From NCBI GenBank assembly GCA_963744905.1, contig CAVUUV010000005.1, positions 186,001 to 250,000 of the forward strand: a stretch of DNA of 64,000 nucleotides. Direction: 5' to 3'. Positions 17,322 through 25,896 of the stretch are shown in pieces. Under the pieces are notes generated by a model, which made no database searches, had not been told where the DNA came from, and saw only the letters and a list, made by a program, of their open reading frames with translations. Origin of the DNA: DATFFO01 sp963744905 (GTDB lineage: Bacteria; Actinomycetota; Acidimicrobiia; Spongiisociales; ZC4RG35). The translations under genes were made by a program, and so were the position numbers. Numbering within the stretch: position 1 is the first letter of the stretch; every line of letters begins with the position of its first letter.

Positions 17322-18314
17322 CTAGGGGGACGTCCCCTGATACCAGAGCACACCGTCCCGATCCCGGGCAGCCAGGACCTCCCTCAGACGAAGGTACTCG
17401 AGGTGGGCCACGGTCTCGCGCAGAGCCAGCCTCTGCTCCATCGGGTTGAGGTGGGGCCGGAAGATCCCGCCCACCATCTCCCAGGCGGTCTGGGCCTCCT
17501 GGCGGGCCCGATCGGCCATCTGGCTGAGCCGGCGGTCGTGGTGGAGGAGTATCTGCTCCACCCGGGCTGCGCCCCGCTCGATGAGCGTGCCGTGGGCCGG
17601 GTAGGTGAGCCCGATCGGCACCTCCAGCAACCGTCGCAGGGAGTGGAGATAGTCACCGAGGACGTCGTCGAAGTCCTCGTCGAACATGATGACCGGTGAG
17701 ATGCGGGGGAGCACGTGGTCGCCCGAGAACACGGTCCCGGTCAGAGAATCGCGCAGGCAGATGTGGGAGGGCTCGTGGCCGGGGGTGTGCAGAACCTCCA
17801 GATAGCGGCCCGATCCGAGGTCGAGCGTGTCACCGTCGTCCACCACCAAGTCGGGCGGATCGATGAGAGGCATGTAATCCGGCCGTGGCCCCATGTCCGA
17901 CAGCGCCCGGGCCTGCGGCGACGGGACCCCGTGACGGGCCGAGAGGGCCAGATTGCGCTCGATAAGCCCGGGGGTGTCGTTGTAGCGGTCGACCAGGCGG
18001 GCCGCCCGACGGTGCATGACGAATCTGGCACCGGTTTCTCGAACCACCCGTCCGGCCATGCCCACGTGATCGGGATGGAGGTGGCTCACCACGAGGCTCT
18101 GGAGAGGCGCGCCGGCCAGCCCGACTGCGGCCAGGCCCTGATGGAGAGCCATCCGGCCTGGTTCCCAATCGCACCCACAGTCGATCAGGACGATGGAGTC
18201 GCCCGCCTCGATGGCGTAACAGTTGACCCAGGCGGGGGTGTCGAAGGGAAGGGGAGCCGGTATGAGGTGTATCCCGTCGCCCAGGGTCCTGGGGTCGGGC
18301 ACCGAACCGTTCAC
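17322..18314 (-). CDS. metallo-beta-lactamase fold hydrolase with C-terminal winged helix
   Basis: The 330-residue protein has the MBL metal motif SHLHPDHVG (His78, His80, Asp82, His83), HTPGHEPSHICL, SGDHVLP and the final ligand in YPAHGTLIE. The region after about residue 245 (QRLALRETVAHLEYLRLREVL) resembles the winged-helix tail of LACTB2-like hydrolases. Substrate is unknown; thioesterase or nuclease activity is possible. It begins with GTG overlapping the stop of the dodecin gene by 4 bp, so the two are translated as one operon. Confidence 0.83.
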   Translation of the reverse strand: MNGSVPDPRTLGDGIHLIPAPLPFDTPAWVNCYAIEAGDSIVLIDCGCDWEPGRMALHQGLAAVGLAGAPLQSLVVSHLHPDHVGMAGRVVRETGARFVMHRRAARLVDRYNDTPGLIERNLALSARHGVPSPQARALSDMGPRPDYMPLIDPPDLVVDDGDTLDLGSGRYLEVLHTPGHEPSHICLRDSLTGTVFSGDHVLPRISPVIMFDEDFDDVLGDYLHSLRRLLEVPIGLTYPAHGTLIERGAARVEQILLHHDRRLSQMADRARQEAQTAWEMVGGIFRPHLNPMEQRLALRETVAHLEYLRLREVLAARDRDGVLWYQGTSP

Positions 18315-18532
18315 CCGTGCTCCACCGAGTCCCGGATGCCGAACGTTATGTCGATTGTCACTTCGAACTCGGTGGGGGCCCCCGAGTCATCCACCCGTCC
18401 CCGGGCTCGCACCAGTTCCCAGTGGGAGATGTCAGAGATGGTCACGGCCGCCCGGGCCAGGACGGTCCTGACGGCGTCCTCGATGGAATCAGGCGAGCTT
18501 CCGGTGAGCCGGACGGTCTTGGTGATCTGCAT
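18311..18532 (-). CDS. dodecin-like small protein
   Basis: The 73-residue protein has the dodecin order: KTVRLTGSSPDSIEDAVRTVLARA, then ISHWELVRARGRVDD with the conserved Trp, then FEVTIDITFGI. Dodecins form hollow dodecamers that bind flavin or coenzyme A. It is the first gene of a two-gene operon with the MBL hydrolase. TACGGT ends 6 nt before the ATG, suggesting a leaderless transcript. Confidence 0.83.
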   Translation of the reverse strand: MQITKTVRLTGSSPDSIEDAVRTVLARAAVTISDISHWELVRARGRVDDSGAPTEFEVTIDITFGIRDSVEHG

Positions 18533-18538
18533 CCATCC

Positions 18539-18544
18539 ACCGTA
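18539..18544 (-). promoter_or_regulatory. -10 box, probable leaderless promoter of the dodecin-MBL operon
   Basis: TACGGT on the minus strand lies 6 nt from the ATG, with no ribosome binding site between. Confidence 0.4.
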
Positions 18545-18648
18545 CTGCGCCCCGGAGGCGGGTTCCGACCGGTCCGGCTTCGGCTAGCCGGGCCCGATTC
18601 CTACCGTGATGGGATGCATCTCCCACCCGGAGCCGGAGGCATGCAACG

Positions 18649-19482
18649 ATGACGACCGTCCTCGCCTCGATTCCGTCGCCACCCATCAACGGCTTCCACA
18701 TCGGCCCGTTGCGGGTCACCTTCTACGGGATCCTGGTCGCCACCGGGGTCGCCCTGGCCTGGTCGATCACCAGTCGAAGGTTCGAGAAGAGGGGTGGTGA
18801 CCCCAAGCTGGCCGACCGCCTGCTGGGCTGGGTGGTGGTGATCGGCTTCCTGGGAGCCCGCCTGGCCTATGTCTCCACCCATCTGTCACGATTCTCCGGC
18901 CAGTGGTGGAAGGTGATCGCCCTCTGGGAGGGAGGGCTCGCCCTGTACGGCGGCCTCACCGCCGGCGCCATCACTTTCTGGGTGCTGTCGCGCCGCCTGG
19001 GGCTTTCGCTCCCGGATCTGCTGGACTCGCTGGCACCGGCGCTGCCCGTGGCGCAGGCGGTGGGTAGATGGGGCAATTACTTCAACCAGGAGCTGTTCGG
19101 CACACCAACCAGCCTGCCCTGGGGCCTGGAGATCGAACCGGCCCATCGCCCTGCTGCCTTTCCCAACGCGCCCACGTTCCATCCCACGTTCCTCTACGAA
19201 TCACTGTGGAACCTCGCCCTGGCCGCCTTCATCATCTGGTTGGAGCGACGTCACCCCTCTCTGCGGGGCCGACTGATCGGCGCCTACCTGGCCGGATACG
19301 GGCTGATTCGCTTTCTGCTGGAACTGATCCGCACCGACACCACATTCAGGTTCCTGGGTTTGAGTCGTAACGGCTGGGTCTCCCTGGGTGCGGTGATCGT
19401 GGGGGTGGTGGTCCTGGCCTGGCCTCGCTCGGACACGGATGATCGGGGCGAATTCGCCTCCACTGGCCAGGCCACCGACTGA
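18649..19482 (+). CDS. lgt: prolipoprotein diacylglyceryl transferase
   Basis: Lgt transfers diacylglycerol from phosphatidylglycerol to the lipobox cysteine of prelipoproteins in the membrane, the first step for the lipoproteins encoded in this window. The 277-residue protein has about seven membrane segments, GLALYGGLTAGA with the conserved Tyr, and the Lgt signature VGRWGNYFNQELFG with the essential Arg, Asn and Glu. GGAGG lies about ten bases before the ATG. TACCGT at 18602-18607 is a possible promoter element. Confidence 0.95.
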   Translation: MTTVLASIPSPPINGFHIGPLRVTFYGILVATGVALAWSITSRRFEKRGGDPKLADRLLGWVVVIGFLGARLAYVSTHLSRFSGQWWKVIALWEGGLALYGGLTAGAITFWVLSRRLGLSLPDLLDSLAPALPVAQAVGRWGNYFNQELFGTPTSLPWGLEIEPAHRPAAFPNAPTFHPTFLYESLWNLALAAFIIWLERRHPSLRGRLIGAYLAGYGLIRFLLELIRTDTTFRFLGLSRNGWVSLGAVIVGVVVLAWPRSDTDDRGEFASTGQATD

Positions 19483-19515
19483 CACTCGGGGGAATTTCTC
19501 CGCGCCTGACGGGGG

Positions 19516-19529
19516 CGAACACGTGTTCG
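19516..19529. promoter_or_regulatory. LexA (SOS) box in front of dnaE2
   Basis: CGAACACGTGTTCG is a perfect palindrome fitting the Gram-positive/actinobacterial LexA consensus CGAAC-N4-GTTCG. It lies one base before the -10 box TATGAT, so LexA bound here would block RNA polymerase. Confidence 0.85.
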
Positions 19530-19530
19530 A

Positions 19531-19536
19531 TATGAT
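19531..19536 (+). promoter_or_regulatory. -10 box of the dnaE2 promoter
   Basis: TATGAT ends 9 nt before the GTG start of dnaE2. The short distance and absent ribosome binding site suggest a leaderless SOS transcript. Confidence 0.65.
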
Positions 19537-19545
19537 GGTGAGGCC

Positions 19546-22500
19546 GTGTACGCCGAGCTGCATTGCCACACCAACTTCTCCTTCCTGGATGGGGCCTCCC
19601 ATCCCGAGGATCTGGTGGAGCGGGCGGCCGATCTGGGATATCGGGCCCTGGCCATCACCGACCACGACGGGTTCTATGGCGTGTCCCGTTTCTGGCAGGC
19701 TTCTCGCCTCAGCGGGCTCCCGGCCGTGTACGGAGTCGAGGTGGGAATGCCGCCGGGGGGTATCGACCCGCCCCGGTCCTCCACTGATCCGGTGGCTGCG
19801 GCCGAGGGGTGGGACCAGCGGCGTCAGGAGGAGCGTCCCCCCGGCCCTCGCCGGGGTCGTAGCGTGGGCATGCACGGGACCAAGCCGATCGACCTGCCCG
19901 CAAGCGAGCATCTGGTTCTCCTGGCCGCTTCGCCGCAGGGGTATCGGGCGCTGGGCAGGTTCATAACCCGGGGTCAGATGAGGGGGGTGAAGGATGCCCC
20001 GGTCTATCACTGGGCAGACCTGGCCGAAGTTGCCGCCGGTGGCCAGGTGTGGGCATTGTCGGGTTGTCATCGGGGCGCCGTGCCGGCCGCGGCACTGGCC
20101 GGTGACCTGGCCGGGGCGATCAGAGAGGCAGCACGGCTGCGAGACCTGTTCGGGCCGCGCCTGCAGCTCGAGCTGTGGCACCACGGATTGCCCGAAGACG
20201 ATGGGCGTAACCAGCTCATGTGGGAGGTGGCGGGCCGACTCGGACTGGGAGTGGTGGCCACCAACCAGGTCCACTATGCCCACCCCGACGATGCCGACCT
20301 GTCCGAGGTGCTGGCGGCGATCGCCGGTCGACGATCTCTCGACGAGGCGGATGGGTTCAGTCCCGCCACCGACCAGCGCCATCTGCGCTCTCCGGCCGAG
20401 ATGGCGCAGAGGTTCCGCCGCTACCCGGGGGCGGTCGAGCGCTCTGCCGAGCTGGGGGAGCGGCTCGCCTTCGATCTGGGCCTGGTTGCCCCCCATCTCC
20501 CGGACTTTCCCATGCCGGGCCATTTTCGCGATGAGATGAGCTTCCTGCGCCATCTCACCTGGGAGGGAGCCCGGGAGGTGTACGCCGGGAGCGGCGAGGG
20601 GGGAATCGATCCTCCTGCCCGGACCCGACTGGAGCACGAGCTCGACGTGATCGAGAGGCTCGGCTTCCCGGGCTATTTCCTGGTGGTGTGGGATCTGGTC
20701 AACTTCGCCCGCAGCCGGGACATCTATTGCCAGATCCGCGGGTCGGGGGCCGATTCGGCGGTGTGCCGCTGCCTGGGCCTCACCCGGGTCGACCCGATTC
20801 GCCTCCATCTCCCCTTCGAACGGTTCTTGTCCGAAGAGCGCGGCCGGGCTCCGGACATCGACCTGGATCTGGAAGCAGACCGGCGAGAGGAGGTGATCCA
20901 GTACTGCTATCGCCGCTACGGGCGGGAACGGGCGGCGATGGTGGCCAACGTCATCACCTATCGGGCCCGCTCCGTGTTGCGTGACGTGGCCAAGACCTTT
21001 GGCTTCAGCCAGGCCCAGGTGGACGGTCTTGCCCGTTACGTCGATACCCGCGACCCCTCCCGGCTGGCCGGCGAGGTCCCGCTCCCGGCCGGTCTGACCG
21101 CAGATCTGGTCTATGACGTGTGTCATCGCCTGGATGGCTTCCCCCGCCATCTGGGGATCCACTCGGGGGGGATGGTCATCTCGGATCGGCCTCTGTGGCA
21201 GGTGGTTCCGCTCGAATGGGGCCGCATGGAGGGGCGTACGGTCATTCAATGGGACAAGGACGACTCCTCGGCGGTGGGGGTGGTCAAATTCGACCTGCTG
21301 GGACTGGGAATGCTCAACGCCCTCCATTTGGCAGTGGATTTGATCGACCAGACCCACGGGGTGGCCGTCGATCTCGCCGCCATCCCCCAGGAACCGATCA
21401 TCTACGAGTCACTGGCCGACGCCGACACCGTGGGCCTGTTCCAGGTCGAGTCTCGAGCCCAGATCGCCACTCTTCCCAGGATGCGGCCCAGGACCTTCTA
21501 CGACCTGGCGGTGGAGGTGGCCCTGATCCGTCCCGGGCCCATCCAGGGCCAGTCGGTTCATCCATACCTGCGGCGCCGGAACGGAGAGGAGCAGGTCCGG
21601 TATCCGCATCCCTCCTGTGAGCCCATCCTGGCCAAGACGCTGGGGGTGCCCATCTTCCAGGAACAGCTCATGGAGATGGCGCGGGTGTGCGCCGGATTCG
21701 ACGGCAGCCAGTCTGATCGTCTTCGCCAGGCCATGACCCACAAAAGATCGGAAGCGGCCATGGAGAAGCTCCGTCAGGAGGTGTTCGCCGGCATGGAGGG
21801 GCGGGGGATAAGAGGGGCAGCGGCCGATGAGATCTGGGAGAAGCTTCAGGGCTTCGCCAGTTTCGGTTTCCCCGAGTCGCATTCGGTCAGCTTTGCCTAC
21901 ATCGTCTACATGTCGGCCTGGCTGCGATATCACTGGCCTTCCGAATACCTGGCGGGTCTGCTCAATGCCCAGCCGATGGGGTTCTACAGCCCCAACAGCC
22001 TGGTCCAGGACGCCCAGCGCCATGGCGTGGTGGTGGCCGGCCCCGACGTCAACATCTCCTGGCACGACTGCACCATCGAGGCCTGGGATGCCGACCCGGA
22101 CGACGTCGTTGACCACCTGGGCAGGGCCTGGCGGCGAGGTCGGGGCCCGGTCGAGGATCCGATCCGCCCGGCCGTGGCGGTCAGGATGGGGCTTCGCTAC
22201 GTCCGAAACCTGGGTGAAGCCGAGATCGCCCGCCTGGAGACGGCGCGCCTGACCGGGGGACAGTTCCGGGATCTGGAAGATCTGGCCCATCGCACCGGAC
22301 TGGGTGTGGCTGCGCTGGAGGGATTGGCCACCGCCGGGGCGCTCGGGTCTCTGGGAGTGGGTCGCCGTGAGGGGATCTGGGCGGCGGGGGCACTGGCCGA
22401 CATCGATCCCTCCCGGCTGGCGCTGGCGCCGGGGGTGGAAGCACCCGCCTTGGGGGGCATGACCTCCGAGGAGGCACATCGGGCGGACCTATGGTCGACC

Positions 22501-22869
22501 GGCGTTTCAACCCGTCACCCGATCGAATTCGTTCGTCCCACTCTGGAGGAGGAAGGGTGTGTGACCGTGAGTGATGTCATGGCCCTGCGACGCCAGGTGG
22601 CGAGAATCCAGGTAGGAGGGGTGGTCACCCACCGCCAGCGCCCGGGAACGGCGGGGGGCGTGGTCTTCTTCAACCTGGAGGACGAAACGGGTCAGCTCAA
22701 CGTAATCGTCCTGCCCGAGGTGTGGGATCGGTTTCGGGAAACCGCGCGGCGGGCGCCGGCAATGGTGATCGAGGGCAGGGTGGAGTTTCGTCACGGTGTG
22801 ACCAACCTGGTTGCACGGACGATGAGGCCCCTGGGTGTGCAGACCGTGCGCTCGCGTGACTTCCGCTGA
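19546..22869 (+). CDS. dnaE2: error-prone DNA polymerase III alpha-type subunit DnaE2
   Basis: DnaE2 performs SOS translesion synthesis together with ImuA'/ImuB. The 1107-residue protein starts with a PHP domain (ELHCHTNFSFLDGAS, ITDHDGFYGV), has the C-family palm with PDIDLDLEADRREEVI (first catalytic Asp near 437) and VKFDLLGLGML (third Asp near 583), then fingers, helix-hairpin-helix and an OB fold (ARIQVGGVVTHRQRP). The short length and missing clamp/tau-binding tail separate it from replicative DnaE. A LexA box and -10 sit directly upstream, and imuB is at the left edge of the window. Start is GTG. Confidence 0.95.
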   Translation: MYAELHCHTNFSFLDGASHPEDLVERAADLGYRALAITDHDGFYGVSRFWQASRLSGLPAVYGVEVGMPPGGIDPPRSSTDPVAAAEGWDQRRQEERPPGPRRGRSVGMHGTKPIDLPASEHLVLLAASPQGYRALGRFITRGQMRGVKDAPVYHWADLAEVAAGGQVWALSGCHRGAVPAAALAGDLAGAIREAARLRDLFGPRLQLELWHHGLPEDDGRNQLMWEVAGRLGLGVVATNQVHYAHPDDADLSEVLAAIAGRRSLDEADGFSPATDQRHLRSPAEMAQRFRRYPGAVERSAELGERLAFDLGLVAPHLPDFPMPGHFRDEMSFLRHLTWEGAREVYAGSGEGGIDPPARTRLEHELDVIERLGFPGYFLVVWDLVNFARSRDIYCQIRGSGADSAVCRCLGLTRVDPIRLHLPFERFLSEERGRAPDIDLDLEADRREEVIQYCYRRYGRERAAMVANVITYRARSVLRDVAKTFGFSQAQVDGLARYVDTRDPSRLAGEVPLPAGLTADLVYDVCHRLDGFPRHLGIHSGGMVISDRPLWQVVPLEWGRMEGRTVIQWDKDDSSAVGVVKFDLLGLGMLNALHLAVDLIDQTHGVAVDLAAIPQEPIIYESLADADTVGLFQVESRAQIATLPRMRPRTFYDLAVEVALIRPGPIQGQSVHPYLRRRNGEEQVRYPHPSCEPILAKTLGVPIFQEQLMEMARVCAGFDGSQSDRLRQAMTHKRSEAAMEKLRQEVFAGMEGRGIRGAAADEIWEKLQGFASFGFPESHSVSFAYIVYMSAWLRYHWPSEYLAGLLNAQPMGFYSPNSLVQDAQRHGVVVAGPDVNISWHDCTIEAWDADPDDVVDHLGRAWRRGRGPVEDPIRPAVAVRMGLRYVRNLGEAEIARLETARLTGGQFRDLEDLAHRTGLGVAALEGLATAGALGSLGVGRREGIWAAGALADIDPSRLALAPGVEAPALGGMTSEEAHRADLWSTGVSTRHPIEFVRPTLEEEGCVTVSDVMALRRQVARIQVGGVVTHRQRPGTAGGVVFFNLEDETGQLNVIVLPEVWDRFRETARRAPAMVIEGRVEFRHGVTNLVARTMRPLGVQTVRSRDFR

Positions 22870-22890
22870 CTACCCGGAGGACCCGGTCGC

Positions 22891-23472
22891 TCAGGGCGAG
22901 CAGTTGAACACTGCCCATCCACCCTCGTTGTAGATGGCATAGGCGGCGGCGGCAACATTCGCCTCGGGATCGGTCGGCTCTGCACCGCTGAACCCGGTTG
23001 CCTCGGCCCTCTGCGACCAGAACTGAGGCAGATGATGGAACAGACCGGTGCCACCCGTCTGCGGATCGTTGGAGTCCGGGTTGAACCTGGACTCGCACCA
23101 CGCCACCCGGATCGCCCGGTTCACGTCCTCGGGAGCAAAGTACTTCGACACCAGCGACCGCACCTGCATCTCCGAGAGCCATCCGTGGGTCGGTACCGTG
23201 TCGGCCGATGTATCTGCACCGGTCGACCGGGTCAGGGCGCGGTCGGAAGCAGCCGCATCCTGGATTGGTGAATCGGACACCGCCACGGCCGACTCCACCC
23301 GGGGCGCGTTGAACCCGAGACCGGCCAGGGCACCCACCTCGCGGCCTAGATCGGCGTGCGACGATTGGGGAGCCTGGCGGCCTCCAATCTGGAAGGCTGC
23401 GAAACCTGCCACCGCCAGCAGGGCCACCACTGCCCACATGGCAACGAAAACAAGGGGATGTGCGCGTCTCAC
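22891..23472 (-). CDS. secreted lytic transglycosylase-like protein
   Basis: The 193-residue protein has one N-terminal hydrophobic segment (about residues 7-27) acting as signal or anchor, a variable linker, and an SLT-like domain: VNRAIRVAWCESRFNP with the presumed catalytic Glu127, TGGTGLFHHLPQFW, and AAYAIYNEGGWAVFNCSP. Cys126 and Cys191 probably pair. It would cleave peptidoglycan outside the cell. The GTG at 23472 is chosen because translation further upstream gives a low-complexity Arg/Pro-rich stretch; there is no strong ribosome binding site. Confidence 0.75.
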   Translation of the reverse strand: MRRAHPLVFVAMWAVVALLAVAGFAAFQIGGRQAPQSSHADLGREVGALAGLGFNAPRVESAVAVSDSPIQDAAASDRALTRSTGADTSADTVPTHGWLSEMQVRSLVSKYFAPEDVNRAIRVAWCESRFNPDSNDPQTGGTGLFHHLPQFWSQRAEATGFSGAEPTDPEANVAAAAYAIYNEGGWAVFNCSP

Positions 23473-23621
23473 TTGAAATGACTCCGCCCCGCGCGACCGC
23501 CATGGCGGTCTCGAAGGAACGCCCGAAGGGTACAGGGGGTGTCTGGCGGCGGCAACTCGTTTCCTTCCAGATTCTGGCATGCGGCTCCTGCCGGCCGGCT
23601 GCGAACGGGGGCTGCGGGAAC

Positions 23622-24737
23622 CTATCCGGTCCCGACCAGTGCCGACAGCACCAGCTCCCAGGCCGGGGAATCGGCCGCCAGTGAGTCGAAATGGCCCTGG
23701 CCATGCACGCACTCGAGTTGGACGGACCCATCTTTCTCTACCATTCGATCTCGATAGGCGATCGACTGGCCCACCGGCACCACCTCGTCGGCGTCGCCAT
23801 GAACCAGCACCACACGGCCGTCGGGGAGTGGCTGATCCATCAGGTCCAGCGATCCCTCCGGATCGAAGCGACCCGGGGCACCCTCGCCCAGTGACGCGCC
23901 CGCGGCGAGATCGAACAGCCCCGATACTCCGACCGTGACCGTCGGCCGCCTCTCACCCTCCAGCAGGTGCCAGACGGCCAGCGTGGCCCCGGCGGAGTGG
24001 CCGATGACCGCCACCTGGTTCACCCCGAGCTGTTGACGCGCCAGGCGGACCGCTTCGGTGACGTCGTGCCTGGTGGCGACAGGGCTGCCACCGGAACCGA
24101 ACCGGCGATACTCGACGGCAGCCGAGGAGATGCCGCGCCGGGCCAGGTCCACGGCCCAGGTCTCCACCGTGTCCCGCCCCCACGAGTCGAGCCAGAAGCC
24201 ACCGTGAATGAGGACGGCGGCATCTGCTCCCGGTGACGCCCTCCGCAAATCGACTACCTGATCGGGATGAGGGCCATAGCGAGCCGTTTCCGTCGGCCAG
24301 GCGGCGCGGTTGACCAGATGGCGTAGGGCATGTCGATAGCCCTGCGCGCCGCGGCCGAACAGGCTGGCCACCACTACCGGGGTCAACAGTGAGCGCCTTC
24401 GCCACCGCTGTCGGGAGCGGATGTTGGATAGGTGCACCTCGACCACGGGGGTGGCGATAGAGGACACGGCGTCGGCCAGCGCCCAGGAGTAATGGGTCAA
24501 TGCACCCCCGTTGAGCACAACTCCGTCGTAGCCGGTGCCGGCATGGACCCACTCGACCAGCTCACCCTCATGGTTGGACTGGCGACAGGTCACCTCGAGT
24601 CCGGCCCGGGACCCCCACTCGGTCACCCGCTCCTCTAGCTCCTCCAGGGTGGCCGTTCCATAGATGTCAGGGGAGCGCCTTCCCAGCAGATCCAGGTTGG
24701 GGCCGTTGATACACAGGACCTTCTCTGGTTTCTCCAC
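23622..24737 (-). CDS. 3-dehydroquinate dehydratase fused to an alpha/beta hydrolase
   Basis: One uninterrupted 371-residue frame joins two enzymes. Residues 5-145 are type II dehydroquinase (AroQ, shikimate pathway): INGPNLDLLG, catalytic Tyr26 in SPDIYG, LNGGALTHYS (Asn76, His82) and VEVHLSNI (His102). Residues 165-371 are an alpha/beta hydrolase: oxyanion motif HGGFW, nucleophile GHSAGA (Ser248), HGDADEVVP (Asp317) and GQGHFD (His349), resembling kynurenine-formamidase-like esterases. The GTG at 24737 has TACGAT 7 nt upstream and no ribosome binding site; a TTG seven codons earlier lies inside the promoter. I know of no characterised fusion of this kind. Confidence 0.85.
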   Translation of the reverse strand: MEKPEKVLCINGPNLDLLGRRSPDIYGTATLEELEERVTEWGSRAGLEVTCRQSNHEGELVEWVHAGTGYDGVVLNGGALTHYSWALADAVSSIATPVVEVHLSNIRSRQRWRRRSLLTPVVVASLFGRGAQGYRHALRHLVNRAAWPTETARYGPHPDQVVDLRRASPGADAAVLIHGGFWLDSWGRDTVETWAVDLARRGISSAAVEYRRFGSGGSPVATRHDVTEAVRLARQQLGVNQVAVIGHSAGATLAVWHLLEGERRPTVTVGVSGLFDLAAGASLGEGAPGRFDPEGSLDLMDQPLPDGRVVLVHGDADEVVPVGQSIAYRDRMVEKDGSVQLECVHGQGHFDSLAADSPAWELVLSALVGTG

Positions 24738-24744
24738 GACATGG

Positions 24745-24750
24745 ATCGTA
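24745..24750 (-). promoter_or_regulatory. -10 box, probable leaderless promoter of the aroQ fusion gene
   Basis: TACGAT on the minus strand ends 7 nt before the GTG start and helps decide that start. Confidence 0.5.
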
Positions 24751-24806
24751 GAAGGCAAGAGAGAGATTCCCGTCTCCGGTTCCCGTCACGGTCCCGCCAC
24801 CCCGGT

Positions 24807-24812
24807 ACAATC
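24807..24812 (+). promoter_or_regulatory. -10 box for the lipoprotein gene
   Basis: TACAAT lies about 50 nt upstream of the lipoprotein start. No good -35 hexamer is visible. Confidence 0.35.
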
Positions 24813-24862
24813 TGTCGTCGGGTTATCCGGGTAGCGGGAACTCGGTCACTCCCGTCGACGTC

Positions 24863-25669
24863 ATGAGGGGGAGGATGTCCACATCGACCCAGAACACCGT
24901 TGGGCGGGCCCGTGTCGGCTCCCCAGTTCAAGTCATCCTGTTGACTGTGAGCCTCACCGTTCTCACCGCGTGCTCGGGCAACGCTCTGGCCGACCTGGGA
25001 GGGCGCGCCTCGGACTGGATCGACGAGGTAGCCACCACCCGTCCACCGACGACGACCACCCTCCCTTCTTCCACCCGTCCGGCGTCGAGCGCCAACTGGG
25101 TGAACGACCAGTTCGGGGCGCCTCCCCCCCGATCGGAGCCCGGCGAGGTACTGGCGGTCATATTCGCCCGATCCGACGGCGACTCGCGCTATCTCCAGTC
25201 GTCGCGGGCCGAGATCGTCCTGATGGTGCCCGACATCGAGTTTCCCCTCACCGTCCCCGCCGAGGTGTCGTTCGTGAGCTCCCAGCTGGTGGTGGAACGA
25301 CAGTCGCTCCGCCTGTCCAGGGACCCCACGGTGGCTTTCGGCTTGTGGTCGGTCGAGCCCTACACACGCTCGCGATCGGTAGGCCAGGTGGCGGTTCTGA
25401 CCGCCTCCAGTGACCCTGCCGCTGCGGAGCTCGCAAACGATCCCAATACGCCTCCCACCTGTGTCGCCTTCAGCGACGTAGAGGGACAGGTGTGCGGGAT
25501 CGAGTCCTTCGTCGACTGGCCCGTCTGGCGTCTCGAGACCGCCAGCCAGGTCACTCACCTCTGGTACCAGGGGTCACTCCGTTATGAGATGACGGCCCGG
25601 TCCGACCTGGACGAGAGCCTGGTCCACACCATGATCCGGACCATGGCCCCCCTGGCTGACGATCTCTAG
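24863..25669 (+). CDS. lipoprotein of unknown function
   Basis: The 268-residue product has a signal peptide with lipobox LTAC (Cys near residue 37), a Thr/Pro-rich linker (TTRPPTTTTLPSS) typical of cell-wall-spanning spacers, and a beta-rich domain with two Cys (PPTCVAF, GQVCGI) that may form a disulfide. I recognise no family. An alternative ATG lies four codons downstream. The TAG stop is part of the CTAG that flanks the 160-bp repeat element, so the element sits directly at the 3' end of this gene. Confidence 0.7.
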   Translation: MRGRMSTSTQNTVGRARVGSPVQVILLTVSLTVLTACSGNALADLGGRASDWIDEVATTRPPTTTTLPSSTRPASSANWVNDQFGAPPPRSEPGEVLAVIFARSDGDSRYLQSSRAEIVLMVPDIEFPLTVPAEVSFVSSQLVVERQSLRLSRDPTVAFGLWSVEPYTRSRSVGQVAVLTASSDPAAAELANDPNTPPTCVAFSDVEGQVCGIESFVDWPVWRLETASQVTHLWYQGSLRYEMTARSDLDESLVHTMIRTMAPLADDL

Positions 25670-25829
25670 GCGCCTGTTGGATAATGCCGTTGCTCGGATT
25701 GGCGGCCAGGCGCGCCAGCCGCAAGGCCGAGGTTTCGCCACTCCTTGTGCCGGAATGGCGGGGCCGAGAACGCAGTGGGTGGTGATGCATGGTCGTCAAG
25801 ATGGGTGACATGCATTGTTCAACAGCCTT
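25670..25829. mobile_element. MITE-like element, copy 1 (160 bp)
   Basis: The element begins GCGCCTGTTGGATAATGC and ends GCATTGTTCAACAGCCTT, giving imperfect terminal inverted repeats of about 18 bp, and is flanked by CTAG at 25666-25669 and 25830-25833. It matches the reverse complement of 60101-60258 with four substitutions, all in the terminal 10 bp, plus one 2-bp indel. It has no plausible gene. With its short 25834-25896 leader it fills the gap between the lipoprotein and ABC genes. Confidence 0.8.
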
Positions 25830-25896
25830 CTAGGGACGGGTCGCCGACGCCCGCAGGCGCGATAGGCTGACTAGCCGTCTTCAAGGAGGTTGCCCC

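Noticed and set aside
19201..21357. 718-codon minus-strand frame opposite lgt and dnaE2
   Set aside because: It overlaps two well-supported genes and has no domain signature.
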